A stretch of 64,000 bases of DNA from Gossypium raimondii (Eukaryota > Streptophyta > Magnoliopsida > Malvales > Malvaceae). Shown piece after piece: positions 12,569 to 27,842 of the stretch; the first letter of the stretch is position 1; each line of letters begins with the position of its first letter. Location: contig NC_068576.1 in NCBI RefSeq assembly GCF_025698545.1, positions 47,733,890 through 47,797,889 of the forward strand, read 5' to 3'. Below the pieces are notes generated by a model. The model was not told where the DNA came from, made no database searches, and was given only the letters and a program-made list of their open reading frames with translations. A program made the position numbers and the translations under genes.

Positions 12569-13898
12569 CCCAAAGAATCATTTTCATCAAAGATCTGTTA
12601 TTGATGTTCCAAGTTTGCTTATATGGCTATGTTGCTATAGGCAGTTGCCAATAGATGACGTTAGCTGGCTTCTGTAATTTTTTTTAGTAACAGGGAGCTA
12701 GCTCTCATAGTTTTTCTTAAAAGTTATGTCCATTAGTTCCACAGAGTAGGATGTTCAACAACTATCTTTTACAGAAAGTAGAGTCTGCTTTATTGATGAA
12801 AAATATTAGATATGCCATAAGGATGGTTTTTTTATATAAAGGAAGGTGCATCCTAAAAAAGGGAAGGGGATGCAGATGCTCTGATTCAAATTTCAGACAT
12901 GTTGATAATTATATTTAACTAATTTGGCTAAGCTTGAGTTTTGATTATGAATTTTGCTTTGCATCCTTTTGTACAGTTACAATAGTTGGTTTAATGCACT
13001 GTTTTAATAGTCAGTGTTATTGGCTTAATGTTTCAGTTTAATTATTGAAACATGTCTACTGGTGATGCGAGCAATTTAAACTTTGAAAAGTGGCTGAAAT
13101 ACTAGACCCTCAATTTTTAGTGAACCCAAAGAAAATTATGAAAATTTTCATTAGGATTGTACACTGTTGGTGGATCCACTCTATTTCTTATTCATCATGA
13201 TTATGGTTTGGGTGTGTAGCTTTTTAAATTTTATATTAAAATATAAAAATAAAAATACCTTCAAAATAATAGAAAAATATTTTTAAAATAATATTTGTTA
13301 CATTATAAAAAAATAATTTTTTGATAATTTTACAATTGAGTTGGGATTTGATACTAAATAAGACATAGTTTAGGTATTGTATAAATTCTTTTTCAATTAT
13401 TAGGTTTTGTCAAAGACATGAACATTAAAGTGGGTTACACACTTCAAAAATATTAGAGGGATTATGAATGGTGTATAAAAGTAACTCTCAAAACACTCAA
13501 ATTTACCTATTTAAAGACCAACCCTTCATTAAAATGAAATAATAATTTGTTAAATATGGAAAAAAAAAAAAAAAAAAAAGAGGATGGGCAAGGCAGCAAG
13601 GGTAAAGCAATGTGGGTTAGCATTACTAGATATACAAATGGCTGAGAAATGTTTGATAAACCGTTTTTAAAGGCCAATGTTGTCTAAGAACCTCAAATTT
13701 TGTGAGTAAATAGCCAAAGGAAAATTCACCACCAAAATATGAATACTTAAACTAAACATTTCCCTCATTGGCTTTCTCCTCGACATACAAAGTGGATAAA
13801 CCATGATCGTGGTCGGCTAAATGCCAACGGATAATGATTACCCTTTCTCTATAATCCTTAATAATCCCGAAGATTGTTTCTTTGTAACACGTTAAGAA
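12569..13898. other. NOL9 3' flank and intergenic region before the MYOB gene
   Basis: Begins with the probable 3' UTR of the kinase gene. A run of about 20 A residues lies at 13560-13579. The last 150 bases before 13899 are likely the promoter/5' leader of the myosin-binding gene. No other gene is recognised. Confidence 0.5.
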
Positions 13899-15707
13899 AT
13901 GGAAAAACCAAAACGATCGTTTATACAGTTTGCAGAACAAAAGCTTGGAAGAGTACCCAAGTTTTTCATTTATGCAGTGCTTGAATGGATGATCATCTTA
14001 ATTCTGTTCATCGACGGCTTTCTTGCATTTCTAGCCAATGAATTAGCCAAGTGGTTTGGTTTGCCTATTCCTTGCTTGCTTTGCACCAGAATTGATCATG
14101 CTCTCGTCGGGAGAAATGAACAGTTCTATTACAATGATTCCATATGTAACAGCCATAAGAAGAACGTTTCATGTCTTGCATTCTGTCATGCTCACAAGAA
14201 GCTTTCTGACATTAGAAACTTGTGCGAAAACTGTCTTCTGTCTTTTGCAACTGAGAAAGAATCTGATGGCCATACTTACAAGTCCCTTCTGGGGATCTTA
14301 AACAAGGATATTGAACTGTTTCTTGACGAAGAGCAGCAAGTTCATCTGTCATTGCCTACTGGAACAAAAGATGAAGTGGTTCAGAAGAGCAAAGATCATC
14401 GTTGTGCATGTTGTGGGGAGCCTTTGAAGCTCAATTCCTCCGATTCTAAATGGAAGGCTTCTTCCCTTGCTCCTGCCCACAATTCCGATTTGTCACACAT
14501 AAAATGCTCTCCTGATCTCAACCTTACATCCAATTCCAATGAGTCAGATGTCAAAGAAACAACCAATGAAAAGCCATGTGAGTTTAAAGCTTATACTAGT
14601 GGCAATTCTAGTTGTGAAATTTTCACTATGAATGCAACATTTTCTTTAGAATGGTTCCATGATATGTTGGATTTTACTGATTTTGGTCATGGATGTTTCA
14701 AACAGTAGAGGACCATGCCAAGGTCAGTACCATACCATCGCTGATGGATGCTGAGGAAGATAAGACCCCTAACTTCATATGGGGAAACAAATTTTTCGGA
14801 ATCTCATTATCGGATTCGGCAGCAAACAGTCCGAAGTGGACAAAAATTCCAAGGAAATCAATGCTTGAGAGGATGGAGTTGGCTTCGGAAACTGCAGAGG
14901 GACAAGTACCAAATCAGGAAGCCAAAGATGATATCTTGCAGCATCTGAAGGGACAAGTTCGTATGGATCGCAGGTCGTTGATGTCATTGTACATGGAACT
15001 GGATGAAGAAAGAAGCGCATCAGCCGAAGCAGCTAATAATGCAATGGCCATGATCACTAGGTTGCAAGCTGAGAAGGCCGCCGTTCAGATGGAGGCTTTA
15101 CAATACCAAAGGATGATGGACGAACAGGCAGAATATGACCAAGAAGCCCTACAAGAGATCTACAACTTGCTGGTCAAAAGAGAAGAAGAAGTTCAAGATT
15201 TACAGGCTGAACTTGATGCTTATAGACAAAAGTATGGATTCTTAAAGGATTTCGACTTTCCAAGACAAAAAGGCAAGACTGATGTAGGCAGTCATGTGTT
15301 GAAACTACTATCTTACTCTTTCAATGGAAGAATTGAATGTGGCGGCCCTACTAGGAGACTTAATCAAGGTCCCAACACTGGAGGGAAAACACATAACCTT
15401 GACCACTCTGATTCGATGCAAGGTATGAATATGATGGGAGGCGAAGAATCGAAGAAAGTCATTCGAGGTGTTCGCCCATTGGGACGGTTAAAAAATATTA
15501 ACAAGAGTGGCCATATTTCCAAACTCAGTGAGGGCGTTTCCTCAAAGTCTAGTAGTGAAGATGAATTTGACATGGAAGATGAAACAGGTAACATGCCTAC
15601 TCTATGAATGATGAAGCTTTAGGATTTTCAAAACCATTCAACAACTGACTCTGCATCTTACAGATGAAGCAGGCAGCAACTGCAAAATTACTGATACAGA
15701 TTTCTAG
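13899..15707 (+). CDS. MYOB: Myosin-binding protein with zein-binding domain (MYOB5/6-like)
   Basis: Exons 13899-14577, 14706-15587 and 15664-15707 give 534 aa. The N-terminus carries a basic leader, a hydrophobic membrane segment at about residues 24-48 (FIYAVLEWMIILILFIDGF) and a CLLC motif at 59-62, followed by further Cys/His pairs. The zein-binding (DUF593) coiled coil covers about residues 310-405 (MDRRSLMSLYMELDEERSAS onward). In Arabidopsis such proteins are membrane-anchored receptors for class XI myosins on motile vesicles; the length matches MYOB5/MYOB6 (about 520-540 aa). The first two blocks lie in different frames. A 128-nt intron at 14578-14705 (donor GTGAGT, CTGAT branch-like site, CAG acceptor) restores the frame, so this is not a frameshift. 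The last small intron (15588-15663) is likely but less certain; without it the protein would stop at 15607. Confidence 0.9.
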
Positions 15708-17070
15708 AACCCACAAAAGCTCCAATGACAATGCCTCATGTTGAAAGCTGAGATACATGATTATCTTCACTCCCATTTCTGGTAATGTTTCAGGACCATT
15801 TATGCATTTACATTTGCCACTTTCAGCCTTTGCATATACTACTTTTTTTTAGGTTTTTTTTTGGGGTTATGTGCTTACTTAGAAACCTCTGTACACGTTG
15901 TTTGAGTGTAAATTAAGATTCCTTTAATTGGTAACGCATTTTGTTTTTGTTCTTGTTAGGATGTATATAAGATTCTTAATTTGATCGTTTTGGGGGTTTT
16001 CTAGCCTTCCACTTTTGGTCCCTTCTACTTAGGTAAGAACTTTACTAAGACTTGTTACATGGAGACATTTTGCAGGAGTAGAGCAAATTGAACTCTGCAA
16101 CGACTTGGCAGGCAAGCTTTTGAGCTGATGGAATCAAATAAATCTGAGATTCTGGTTTAAACTTGGTAGGCATATATGTTAGGGAGAAAGAGTATCTGTA
16201 TAGACACATACACGCATATATATATTGTTCTGAATATATCAACTAACTTTGAATACTTGTTGGCGATGAGTCTTCCCACAATTTCAAAGGACCGGGTAAT
16301 TGAAATGTTAATGGTTTCTTCCCATTTTGCTTTTTAGTTTTCATTTGATGATTTTTATACGAGAATAGAGATAGATTATTTTTCAAGGGTAAGGACTGTT
16401 TTCCAAGAAACAAATAATTGGAAACCTAACCAACGTAAAAAGAGGTTCTTGAGAATTTTCTACACAAAAGGGGATTTTCCTGGGTAAGATAACATCAACC
16501 ATTTTTTTTTTGTCTGTACATAGTGTTCTCTCCCACTGATCTATTCCAATTGAAGACGCTAGCTTTCACAAAAAGAGGAAGATGTCATCCCCAAAAGAGG
16601 ACTGCAATTTTTTATTATTTATTTTACGCTATCCTAAAACTGCTGCACCTTTCATATCAATCTGTTGTATTCAAAATTTCTCCTGATTGTTCCTTCTTCT
16701 AAACAAGGTTTACGAGTAATTCACCTTCCAAGGGAAAGTCAAAGAACAACAAGAAACAACTCACCTATATTCAACATTTACAATAAAAAAGAAAAAAAAA
16801 TGGAACACGCAATTTCATAGTAAAGAATCCCTTGTTATTCTACTTCTTTCACCTTTCAGAATACAAAACCAAAAAAAAAAACCTTCTACCAATTAACCCT
16901 ATAGACTAGTATGAATGTGCACTCCAACAACCAAAAAGAATGACAAAAACAATGGTTTCTTTGTCCCTCCTTACAAACTAAAAACGACAACTCCCCAACT
17001 TCGTAAGACACATCTACAAAAACACAACAGTAAATATGAACATTTTCAGGTAGGAGGTAAGTCAAGGGGA
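15708..17070. other. Convergent intergenic region between MYOB and PP2A 3' ends
   Basis: Contains the probable 3' UTRs of the two tail-to-tail genes. T-rich + strand sequence occurs near 15840-15960 and A-rich tracts near 16780-16880 (the PP2A side). No further gene is seen. Confidence 0.5.
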
Positions 17071-19725
<2,655 letters not shown>

Positions 19726-22040
19726 CGCTAAGCTTTTCGATGATATCTTTCGTAACTATTTTGTTTTATAAAGGAGTTTTGATCGAACGGCAGAGGACGA
19801 AGCTGTAGGTTTGAGGATTTTGGCGATCAAGTCATACGTAGGGTTTGGGGAGATTGGATTTGGTCCTCAAATCTCAGTTTTTTCCTTGCAGCTAAGCAAG
19901 CATTATTTTTGTTAACAAAATAACTATTGGAATTTGCTCTATCAGTCCCTCATTTTCACTCTATTTGTGTATTGCGTCCCTTTCTTTGAATAGGTATAAT
20001 TGAGATAAGTCACTTTTTAGTCTATAACTTGTCAGCTTTTTCTAAATTGATACCTAAATTCTTTTTTGTTAATACCTGAACTTGTATTATTTTTACACAA
20101 ATAAGTCCAAAATATTAATGCCGTTTACATTTTAATAAGGTGGCGCTGCCAACTTGTTTTAATATGACAAGTGCTTTATTTATTATAAATTTATATTTTA
20201 ATACTTTAAGAATGAAATATTAAAAGTATAATATTTTGTAATTTTTAGGGTGGGTTTGAATGTGGGACTTAAAAAGAATTTTATTTTATTGAGAATTTTA
20301 ATATTTTAAAAATAAATTTGCTTGTTTGGGAAAAATAATAAAGAATTTCAAAATTCTTTTTAAAATTTAATTTCTAGATAACTTATCTCCCAATTAGATT
20401 TAGAGACGACATAATAATCCTTTATTATTTGAATCATTTCTTCAATTTGATTCTGTGGACTATGGATAATTAAGATTAATTACTAATATAGATTGTCTTC
20501 TCGCATTATAATCAATCCATAAATGCAACTTAATATTAGTTAAACCTAAAGTGATTAATGAGTCAATATTTACTTATTTATTTTGCTTTACTTGTAAAAA
20601 CTATTGAAGAGGATACTGTTTAATTCTATGAATAAATAGTTTGGTCATTTTAACAATGTGGACACCTATTTTGTTTGGGCTTACGATTGTGAATTACTTA
20701 AACTTTAGGGTCGTTGGACGAGAGATAAAATTGAATTTATTTGAAGGTTTAGTAAAATTAGCTTTAAAATTAAAATCAAACTTGGATTTTGAGACAGAGA
20801 CTGAATCAAACTGATTTTTACAAATTTTAGGTTTGAATTGAATTTCATAATTAAATTGCCATTGGATTTAAATTAACTTTTAAATATATTTTGAGGTTAT
20901 CTTTTAATTTCAATTTCAATTAAATTAAATTTTAGAAAATCCGGCATGATGGGATGGATATTAGGATGTCCATATATGGTTTTTGAAGAAAAATGTTTTA
21001 AATAAAATATTTTTATTTTGTAAATAATGCTTTTTAATGATTTTGAGAAATAAAAAGTATGTTGGTTTGGTTTTAAATAAATACGTTGTTTAAACCTATT
21101 TTCTTTATATGGGTCCAATTTGAGTCAAGCCCAAGCTTGTTTGTTTAATGTTTAAATTGGGTCAAAGTCCAAGTTTAGATTCGATTCAAATTGAGTCAAG
21201 TTTGGATCCCTTTGTTTACCTCTATTTTCTTAATTTTGATTATTGGTTTCTTTTCAGCTCGTTGCCGCAAACCTTAGTTGAAGGAACTTACGACGAGTTT
21301 GATTTACTGGAATAGAATAAAGTTATAATGAAATGCTATACTGTGAAAATGAAATAGAGATGTAATAGTATTACATTGTTTGGTTGGTAAAATAATATTA
21401 CTGAATAGGAATGGAATAGATTGAAAATGATAATTTTACCCTTGTATTAAACCCAAGATCCTAAATCCATGAGTTATTAAGATTTATTTATTATTTAATT
21501 ATCTTTAAATAAAATTATTAGTATTTATTTCTAAGTCCTCCACTATTTTTATTTTATTTAATGATGTGTCATGTTATTATTCAACGATGGTGCATGAGAT
21601 TTATGCTTGACGATTGCATCAAATATTATTCTTTTTATATTATTAACAATATTTTAATAAACTTTTAAATACATTATATTTATTAATAAAATAAAAAATT
21701 ATTACGATAAAATATTTGTAAATCATTCAATATAATTTATTAAATATTTTTATAAGTATAATATAAAATATAATAGTTTTAATATGAAATTTCTTTATTT
21801 AATAATTCTAAAATATTATTAAATATATTTTTAAAAATAATATATTAAACTATATAATTATTTCACAATAAAACTATATAATATTAGAAAGTATTTCAAA
21901 CTCAATATTTAAAAATAAAAAATTCAACATATAACATATATAAAAAAATTATTATTTTATAATATTTTAATGTATACTATCTATTATTTAATATATAATA
22001 AAACCTTCTAAAGAGTATGTTGGTAAGAAAAATAATTTTG
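19726..22040. other. PP2A 5' flank and AT-rich intergenic region
   Basis: The first about 150 bases are the likely 5' UTR/promoter of PP2A. The remainder is AT-rich with stops in every frame. Around 21290-22050 long A/T runs and TTTGGTTGG-type motifs hint at a decayed DNA element, but I could not define ends. Confidence 0.45.
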
Positions 22041-22189
22041 AGCTATTCTTTGTCTCCAACGAATACATGGGTGAGGCGCTGAATTCCAATTCAGTGTTTT
22101 TGACGAATAGGACGGAAATAAAGATTAACTATTTAGAAACTAAAATTAAACCAAACAACATAATGAGTGTCCTTCTCGGAATTGATCCG

Positions 22190-23490
22190 GAACCGCATTC
22201 TAATTCCATCGAAGCAAACATGGCATTAGTTCTTTCGTCTTTGCATAGCTATGTGCCTTTTCATATTGGGCCTGACTGGTGCTCTACTAATATAGTTCAT
22301 ATGTTCATAGGTTACCTCAGCTATGAAGGCCAGAATTGCCCAATATCTATTAGGCCTTTGATTCCCTTTGAGGTGATGTTAAACTGTAAAATATATTCCT
22401 GCAAACTTTCTCGTTCTTCTTATCTCGTGCTGAACGAGGAGGTGGGGTTTTTCGATATAATGATGTTAGTTGGGTGCTAGCCTTCAAACTGGCGAGCCAA
22501 TTCATTGAAGTTACCTATAGACCTTGTAGGGAGTTTTAGATACAAACTTTTAACGTGCTCACATAGCGTAAAAGAAAACAACTTACACTTGAAGGCGTTT
22601 GAGGCTCACCTTATCCTCATGTAACTGTTGTATTGTAGGGTCTTGAACCCCATGGTGTCGCAGTTGATGATTGCCTCCAGCATGATTTGGTTGATTAGGG
22701 TAATTTTGATGGTACCTAAGTTGTCGCTCTTGTTGAGGTTGCTGGTATTGATCTTCTTGGCCACCTAATAGGCCATACTAGTTGTAACTAGCATAATCTT
22801 GATATTCTGCTCCTGGTTGTTGCTGATAATATTCCTTTTGGTTGTAACCTTACTGGTAGTGGTCTCCTTGACCATGTTGATTATCTCCATACTCATATTG
22901 GTTGTAGTACTGGTCACCTTACTCGTAACTGACCTTGTTAAACTGTACTTCTAGGACATTCTGAGCCAGTTAACAATAGTTTCTCATTCAGTTCCCATAG
23001 ACAACACCTATTATTATAACAATTAAGTTACACCTATTATTATAACAATTAAGTTATACAAAGTGTCGAGGGAGACAAAGAAAGTGGTTTACACCATAGG
23101 TAATGCAGAGAGCCACTAAAGATGATAGTTTTTCTTAGTTGAGTTGAGATGGTGTGTGAGCATCGTGCAGGCTATGGAGTTGATCTTCTCTTTCTTGATC
23201 TTGAAAAAGGGGTACTTTGTATACATTGATGAATGAAGGCCTAGAGTTGGTCTCTTATTGCATGATTGCTTCCTTGGTAAAATCCAATTTAAACCTAGGG
23301 TATGGTTTATATGTGTCCCAACATGACCTTCTTTGGGGTTGGTGAGCTTGGAAAGTAGAAAATATTAATGAGATTGGGTCTAATGAGACAGACTATTTTT
23401 GGTGGTGTCACAACAATACTCTCTTCATAGTGGCATGAGGTTTCATGTATGAGAGGCATAAGAGATGCCCAGGCAAGAGGGTAAAACAAT
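22190..23490 (-). pseudogene. Degenerate Ty3/gypsy retrotransposon gag fragment
   Basis: On the - strand, reading from high to low coordinates, a Q/Y-rich segment (about 22960-22690, for example DQYYNQYEYGDNQHGQG with in-frame stops) is followed at about 22630-22290 by a block resembling the Retrotrans_gag domain: KLFSFTLCEHVKSLYLKLP, then RSIGNFNELARQF, HPTNIIISKNPTSSFSTR, and EERESLQEYILQFNI. Several stops interrupt it. The part at 23030-23490 is probably the upstream portion of the same element but is too decayed to assign. An apparent 137-aa frame on the + strand at 22067-22480 is largely the antisense of this gag. No LTRs were found around it. Confidence 0.65.
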
Positions 23491-23935
23491 AGTCAAGAAA
23501 AGTTAGGGGGATTTTGGTTCAAATCATCTTATATTCTTTAGGTAATTTATATTCCGGCATAACATTTTCACATTTGATTTACAAAGGTTACCTTGAGTCA
23601 ATAATTTTAAATTCTCAATAATACCAATATTTTAGAATGTAGGAGATCAATACTAGCTTTTTCTTAGATAATAGAAGACTCCGAGAGCAATCTTCATTAG
23701 ATAACATTTTTACCCCTTGTCAAACTAATTGAAAAAGATTGTACAACAAGGATAATTTAATAAAATATAACTTTAGATAACCTTATATTTCGTCAATTAA
23801 AGTAAAATAATATATCTGATAATGTGCTAAATAATTATAGATTTCAATAATTGGAAACATAAATCTTCCATAATGTTTAATATGTCTAATATGATTTACA
23901 CGGATTAATTTCCTTAAAAGATAAAAAAAGTCCAT
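23491..23935. other. AT-rich intergenic stretch
   Basis: Nothing recognised. Composition is AT-rich with stops in all frames. Confidence 0.5.
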
Positions 23936-24420
23936 TGTATAAACGCCCTGCAAAGCTTTGGGAAGTTTCTTGACTATCTCAAGTGGCTGAGAGCCCCGAC
24001 ACCATTAGCCGAATCCCTTTATTTCCCAATTGAAATGAGCAGAGCACTAGGCCCCATTCCTCCAACCTGACTAAATTGTTTGAGAGAAACAAACCTGTCA
24101 AAAGCGCTTCATTACCGGTCCTTTCAACACTCTTTTTAAGTAATGGTTCATCCGCTACACGGTTTAACTCGCTCGGACAATGTTTTTATCCGTCGTGTTA
24201 TTTAAATATTTGGTCGTATGAGCTTGACCAGGCGGCATGCAAGAGAATTTTCTAGAGGGTTGGGTTGCCATTTATCGCCATGTTCGGAAGACCAATGCTT
24301 TGCATCAAAACTAAAGTGGAAGTGACACCGACCTTTTGCGAGTTTAATAAGCACACGCATAGGGCTCCATTGCTTATGGACCCTATACTGCGACAACCAT
24401 TGTCAAAAAATTAAATGCTG
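23936..24420. other. GC-richer non-coding island, possible organelle-derived insertion
   Basis: This interval is clearly richer in G+C (about half in 23941-24060) than its flanks, lacks a long open frame, and has the texture of plant mitochondrial intergenic DNA (for example GAGAGCCCCGACACCATTAG, ACGGTTTAACTCGCTCGGAC). The borders are abrupt changes in composition. I cannot name a mitochondrial locus, so this is a suggestion only; an old gene fragment is the alternative. Confidence 0.3.
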
Positions 24421-24957
24421 AATTACAGGAAATGACCGTATGCTCAGAATCAGAGGTAAAAATGTGAAATGATGAACTTGATAGCTTTGCAGGGAGGAAC
24501 ATGGGGGGTCCTCTGTAGTTTGAGACTCCTATTAGTGCGGGGACCAACCATAGCATGCCACGTTTGAACTAGTGCTAGGGTGCTGAAACCAAACCATCTT
24601 CCATTGTCTAGCAATGTAATAAATCAAGAGTTTCAAGCAATCTCAGATAAGAAACAATAAGAAATTTACAAATAGAACAAAAATTAGTGTAAGATAAGAA
24701 ACAAAACGAAGACGGTACATTGGATGATTGGAATATGAGCTGCTAATGGATTCTGTATTTCTAAAACGATACATTAGAAGAAGAATGTCATACAGGCTAG
24801 ACCACTTGCCAAAGACTTCAATATCCTACTCTTTTGTTCTTCTGAAAAACAATGTACAAGCTACAAATGGATAAACACTGGCTTTAAGCTTCCAAAAGTT
24901 TTGCTATACTACAAATGCCTTTTAACTTCCAAATTGTTCTATGTTTGTCACCACACT
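24421..24957. other. 3' flank of the dynein light chain gene
   Basis: AT-rich non-coding sequence. The part nearest 24957 is likely the 3' UTR of the - strand gene that ends there. Confidence 0.45.
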
Positions 24958-26007
24958 TCAATCAGCTCTTTGGACACTTGTCTTGAACAAGAGGACATAT
25001 AACTTTTGATCCATTGAGAAATAGAGAAACCCACCAACTGAATGTGTTACAAAAGACCCAAAACTCGTACCCACAATACAATGCCATGCCGGTCCATAGA
25101 CACCATCAAACTCCTGCACACCCAAAAAAGTTGTTCAATTATGTCACTCATAAACTGAAATTCAAATTCCCAGATCATAGATCATAGAATCAACAAAAAC
25201 GCCATAAACAAGTAGTACCAAGGGTAAATCTTTTCTATGCGAGTAATTGGATATACTAAACCACTTTTTTATATAAATTATTAACATTACCTTCTTGAGA
25301 GTGAGGGCAAGGGCTTTAGAAGTGAACTTTTCAAGGCTATCGTGAGTCTTTCTTGCACAATCAACCGCATGGATCTGCATAAACGGTGGCATATCAACTG
25401 AAACAATTTTGACACCACAATTTGCAAGAATATCACCCAACTCTACTTGTGAACCGCCTAAGGATCTCCTTCTGCCTAATGGAGCTGAAGCCTTCTTCAT
25501 ATCATCATTATCATGCCCTTCATCTCGTTTCTTCAACTGTTTCTCCTTCACCGTCAAAGCTAATTTCTTGCTATCAAATACTGAACTTTGGTGATGTTGT
25601 TGTTGTTGCTGTTTCTTTCTACCCAAATCCTTTGACGCTTTCCTGACCGATTCTTTTAATGACTCTTTAGCCTTTTCATGGGCCAGCAGATGGTTTGCTT
25701 TGATAAGTGAAAACATGGAGGAATCAGCATCAGCTGAAACTGTCAAAGCTTTGGCTTGTAAATGGATGTCTCTACTGTGTTGGGTGTTGGTAGGCTTTTG
25801 GGTTTTGTGATTGAGGTTCAATCTGGAGAAGCGATTGGTGATGAAAAAGGGCTTCTTGGAAGCCATTAACGGATCTGAGCTTCGGGTTGTTGGATGAGTG
25901 GTTATGGTAGGTTTGGGCGACTTTTGTAGGGTGGGATCTAAGGGATGGGAAGATGGGTTGGGTTCCGGTACTGGTACGCTGCGGCGGTGAGTGAGGCGGT
26001 GAGCCAT
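24958..26007 (-). CDS. Dynein light chain (LC8/DLC1 type) domain protein with long basic N-terminal extension
   Basis: Two exons (25291-26007 and 24958-25113) join in phase 0 to 290 aa. Residues about 198-290 form an LC8-type dynein light chain domain: [18 protein letters not shown], then KALALTLKK at the exon end, then [20 protein letters not shown] and the VGGFLYF strand in exon 2. The first about 197 residues are Pro/Ser/Thr- and Lys/Arg-rich, contain a polyglutamine tract (QQQQQQHH, near residue 133), and include the basic stretch [12 protein letters not shown] just before the domain. LC8 proteins are dimeric hubs that bind short linear motifs. Land plants lack most dynein heavy chains, so a cargo-adaptor role independent of dynein is likely (family knowledge). 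Reading through the donor would add a non-homologous tail, so the spliced form is preferred. Confidence 0.88.
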
Positions 26008-27660
26008 GTTATCTAATTGCCGGTGTGGTTGGAATTGGGGAGAAGGGAGAAGAGAAGGGAAGGGGCGGGGGGGGTGGGGGCTGTTGCGTGGTTTTTTTTT
26101 AAGGGGCCGGTTGGGGATTGTGCATTGCTGTGGGTACTGTTGTAAAAACTTTGATTGATTGATAATTTTTGGATAAATTCCTCAGCTAGTCACTCAAATT
26201 TGAGTGGACTTCATTAGTCATTAAGAAATGGTAAATTACGTTATCTTGTCAGGGTAATTTCAAATTTTATTCATTCAACCGTTTAAAATATATTTATTCA
26301 CACAATAAAATTTTGATTGGTATAATAATAAATTCAACGATTAATATTTTATATATTTTATTAGTTTGATTCTAATTTTAAACATAACAAATTTAACTTA
26401 CACCATTCGAACATTCTATCAAATAATCCTAATTTTAAAACTTTAAATTTATAAAATATTAAAATTTAAAATACATTAAAAATTTAAAAAATATAAAGAA
26501 AAACCAATTAAATTTGAGGGTGGAACCGAAACATTTAAGAAAAGAAAATTTAGTTCATATTTTCGCCTAAAATATAAAATATTAAAATATAAAATCCATG
26601 GCTATGGATTCGTTAGTTTTCATTTTCGCCTTTATCTTCACATTACGTTTTTTAAAATAACATATTGACTTTTAACGGCTCTTAAGTACCTTTTAACTGT
26701 TTGAATATTTTTACAATTTTTTTATAAATTTTAATAACTTTTTATTTTTATATATTTTAAATTTTTAAGAATTTAAATTTTTTGAATTTTCATTTATATT
26801 TTTTGAATATTTAGAATCAGAACCAAATTTACATAATTTATCAACTTTAAGGATTGAATTTGTTAAAATTTTTACAATCAAAACTAAATTGATAAAATAT
26901 GTAATTATTTAAAGATAAAATTAATATTATATCAATAAAAATAAGTGACCAAATATTTTTTAAATTATGGATTGACCTTAAAAAAATCGGGATGAAAATA
27001 GGAGTATCCTAAAAAGTTTTAGGGACTATTTGGAGAAATAAACTATTGAGGAGAGAAAGGTCTTGACATGGGTGTGTGCTCGCAAGTGTGTGAAGAAGTT
27101 GGGAGGCTTAATGTTCTAAAATTGCGGCAGATTGTGTTGACCATTGACTCACTTGGTAATCTATCTATATTTCTGATCGAGTCTCCGTGGAAAACGCTTT
27201 GATTAAATATAGAGTAAAATCTAAGCAGTGGGCCCAACTCAAAATGCCATTTTGGTCGGTTTGGTTAGTTTTTATGATTTGATCCACTTAATTTATTACT
27301 TTCAAATTTAATCAGTTAAATGATTTTCATTTTATTATGTTTCACTCATTTAATTATTTACAAATAATAATTAATTAATAATTAAATTTGTTACACAATT
27401 AATTTATACAAAATGGTATATATTGTGTAGAACATGGTTAAGAATGATAATTTATTTGAGTTGAGATAATGTTACCGTAAACTATTTGCTCAGGGTGGTT
27501 TAAAATTTTATTAAATTTTAAACAGTTTTTCCTTTAAAGAAATGTTTCAAGTCTTATCACTGCTATGAAAAAATTAGTCTCATCATATTATTTATAGTTC
27601 TTTTTTATTATTTAATGAAATTTTAGCATTTTTTCATGTTATTGATACATAATTTTGATA
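26008..27660. other. Intergenic AT-rich region upstream of the light-chain gene
   Basis: The first 100 bases (G-rich, including a GGGGCGGGG run near 26060) are the probable promoter/5' UTR of the - strand gene. The rest is AT-rich with no recognisable coding region. Confidence 0.5.
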
Positions 27661-27842
27661 ATTATTTTATCTTGAACCCTGAACCTTAAACTCGAACATT
27701 GAATCTTGAACTCGAACCCTAAACCTTAAACTTTAAACTTTAAACCCTAAATCTTAAACACCAAACCTCGAGCTCGAATCTTGAACCCCAAACCTTGAGC
27801 CCATTTGGGGTTCGAGTTTGGGTTTGGAGTTCGGGGTTCAAT
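27661..27842. repeat. Degenerate CTTAAAC/CCCTAAA-like short tandem repeats with an inverted segment
   Basis: Irregular repeats of AACCCTAAACCTTAAACT/TTGAACTCGAACCCT type run along the + strand. They then switch near 27795 to the complementary style (GGGGTTCGAGTTTGGGTTTG), so the segment can fold back on itself. The CCCTAAA core resembles the plant telomere motif, but the repeat is too irregular to be a telomere. Confidence 0.6.

Noticed and set aside
14678..14708. Apparent frameshift in the myosin-binding protein gene
   Set aside because: A canonical 128-nt intron at 14578-14705 explains the frame change with exact phase.
22067..22480. 137-codon open frame on the + strand
   Set aside because: The opposite strand of much of this interval reads as a retrotransposon gag domain, so this frame is an antisense shadow.
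27661..27842. Interstitial telomere
   Set aside because: Only a minority of units match CCCTAAA and spacing is irregular; described as a degenerate repeat instead.
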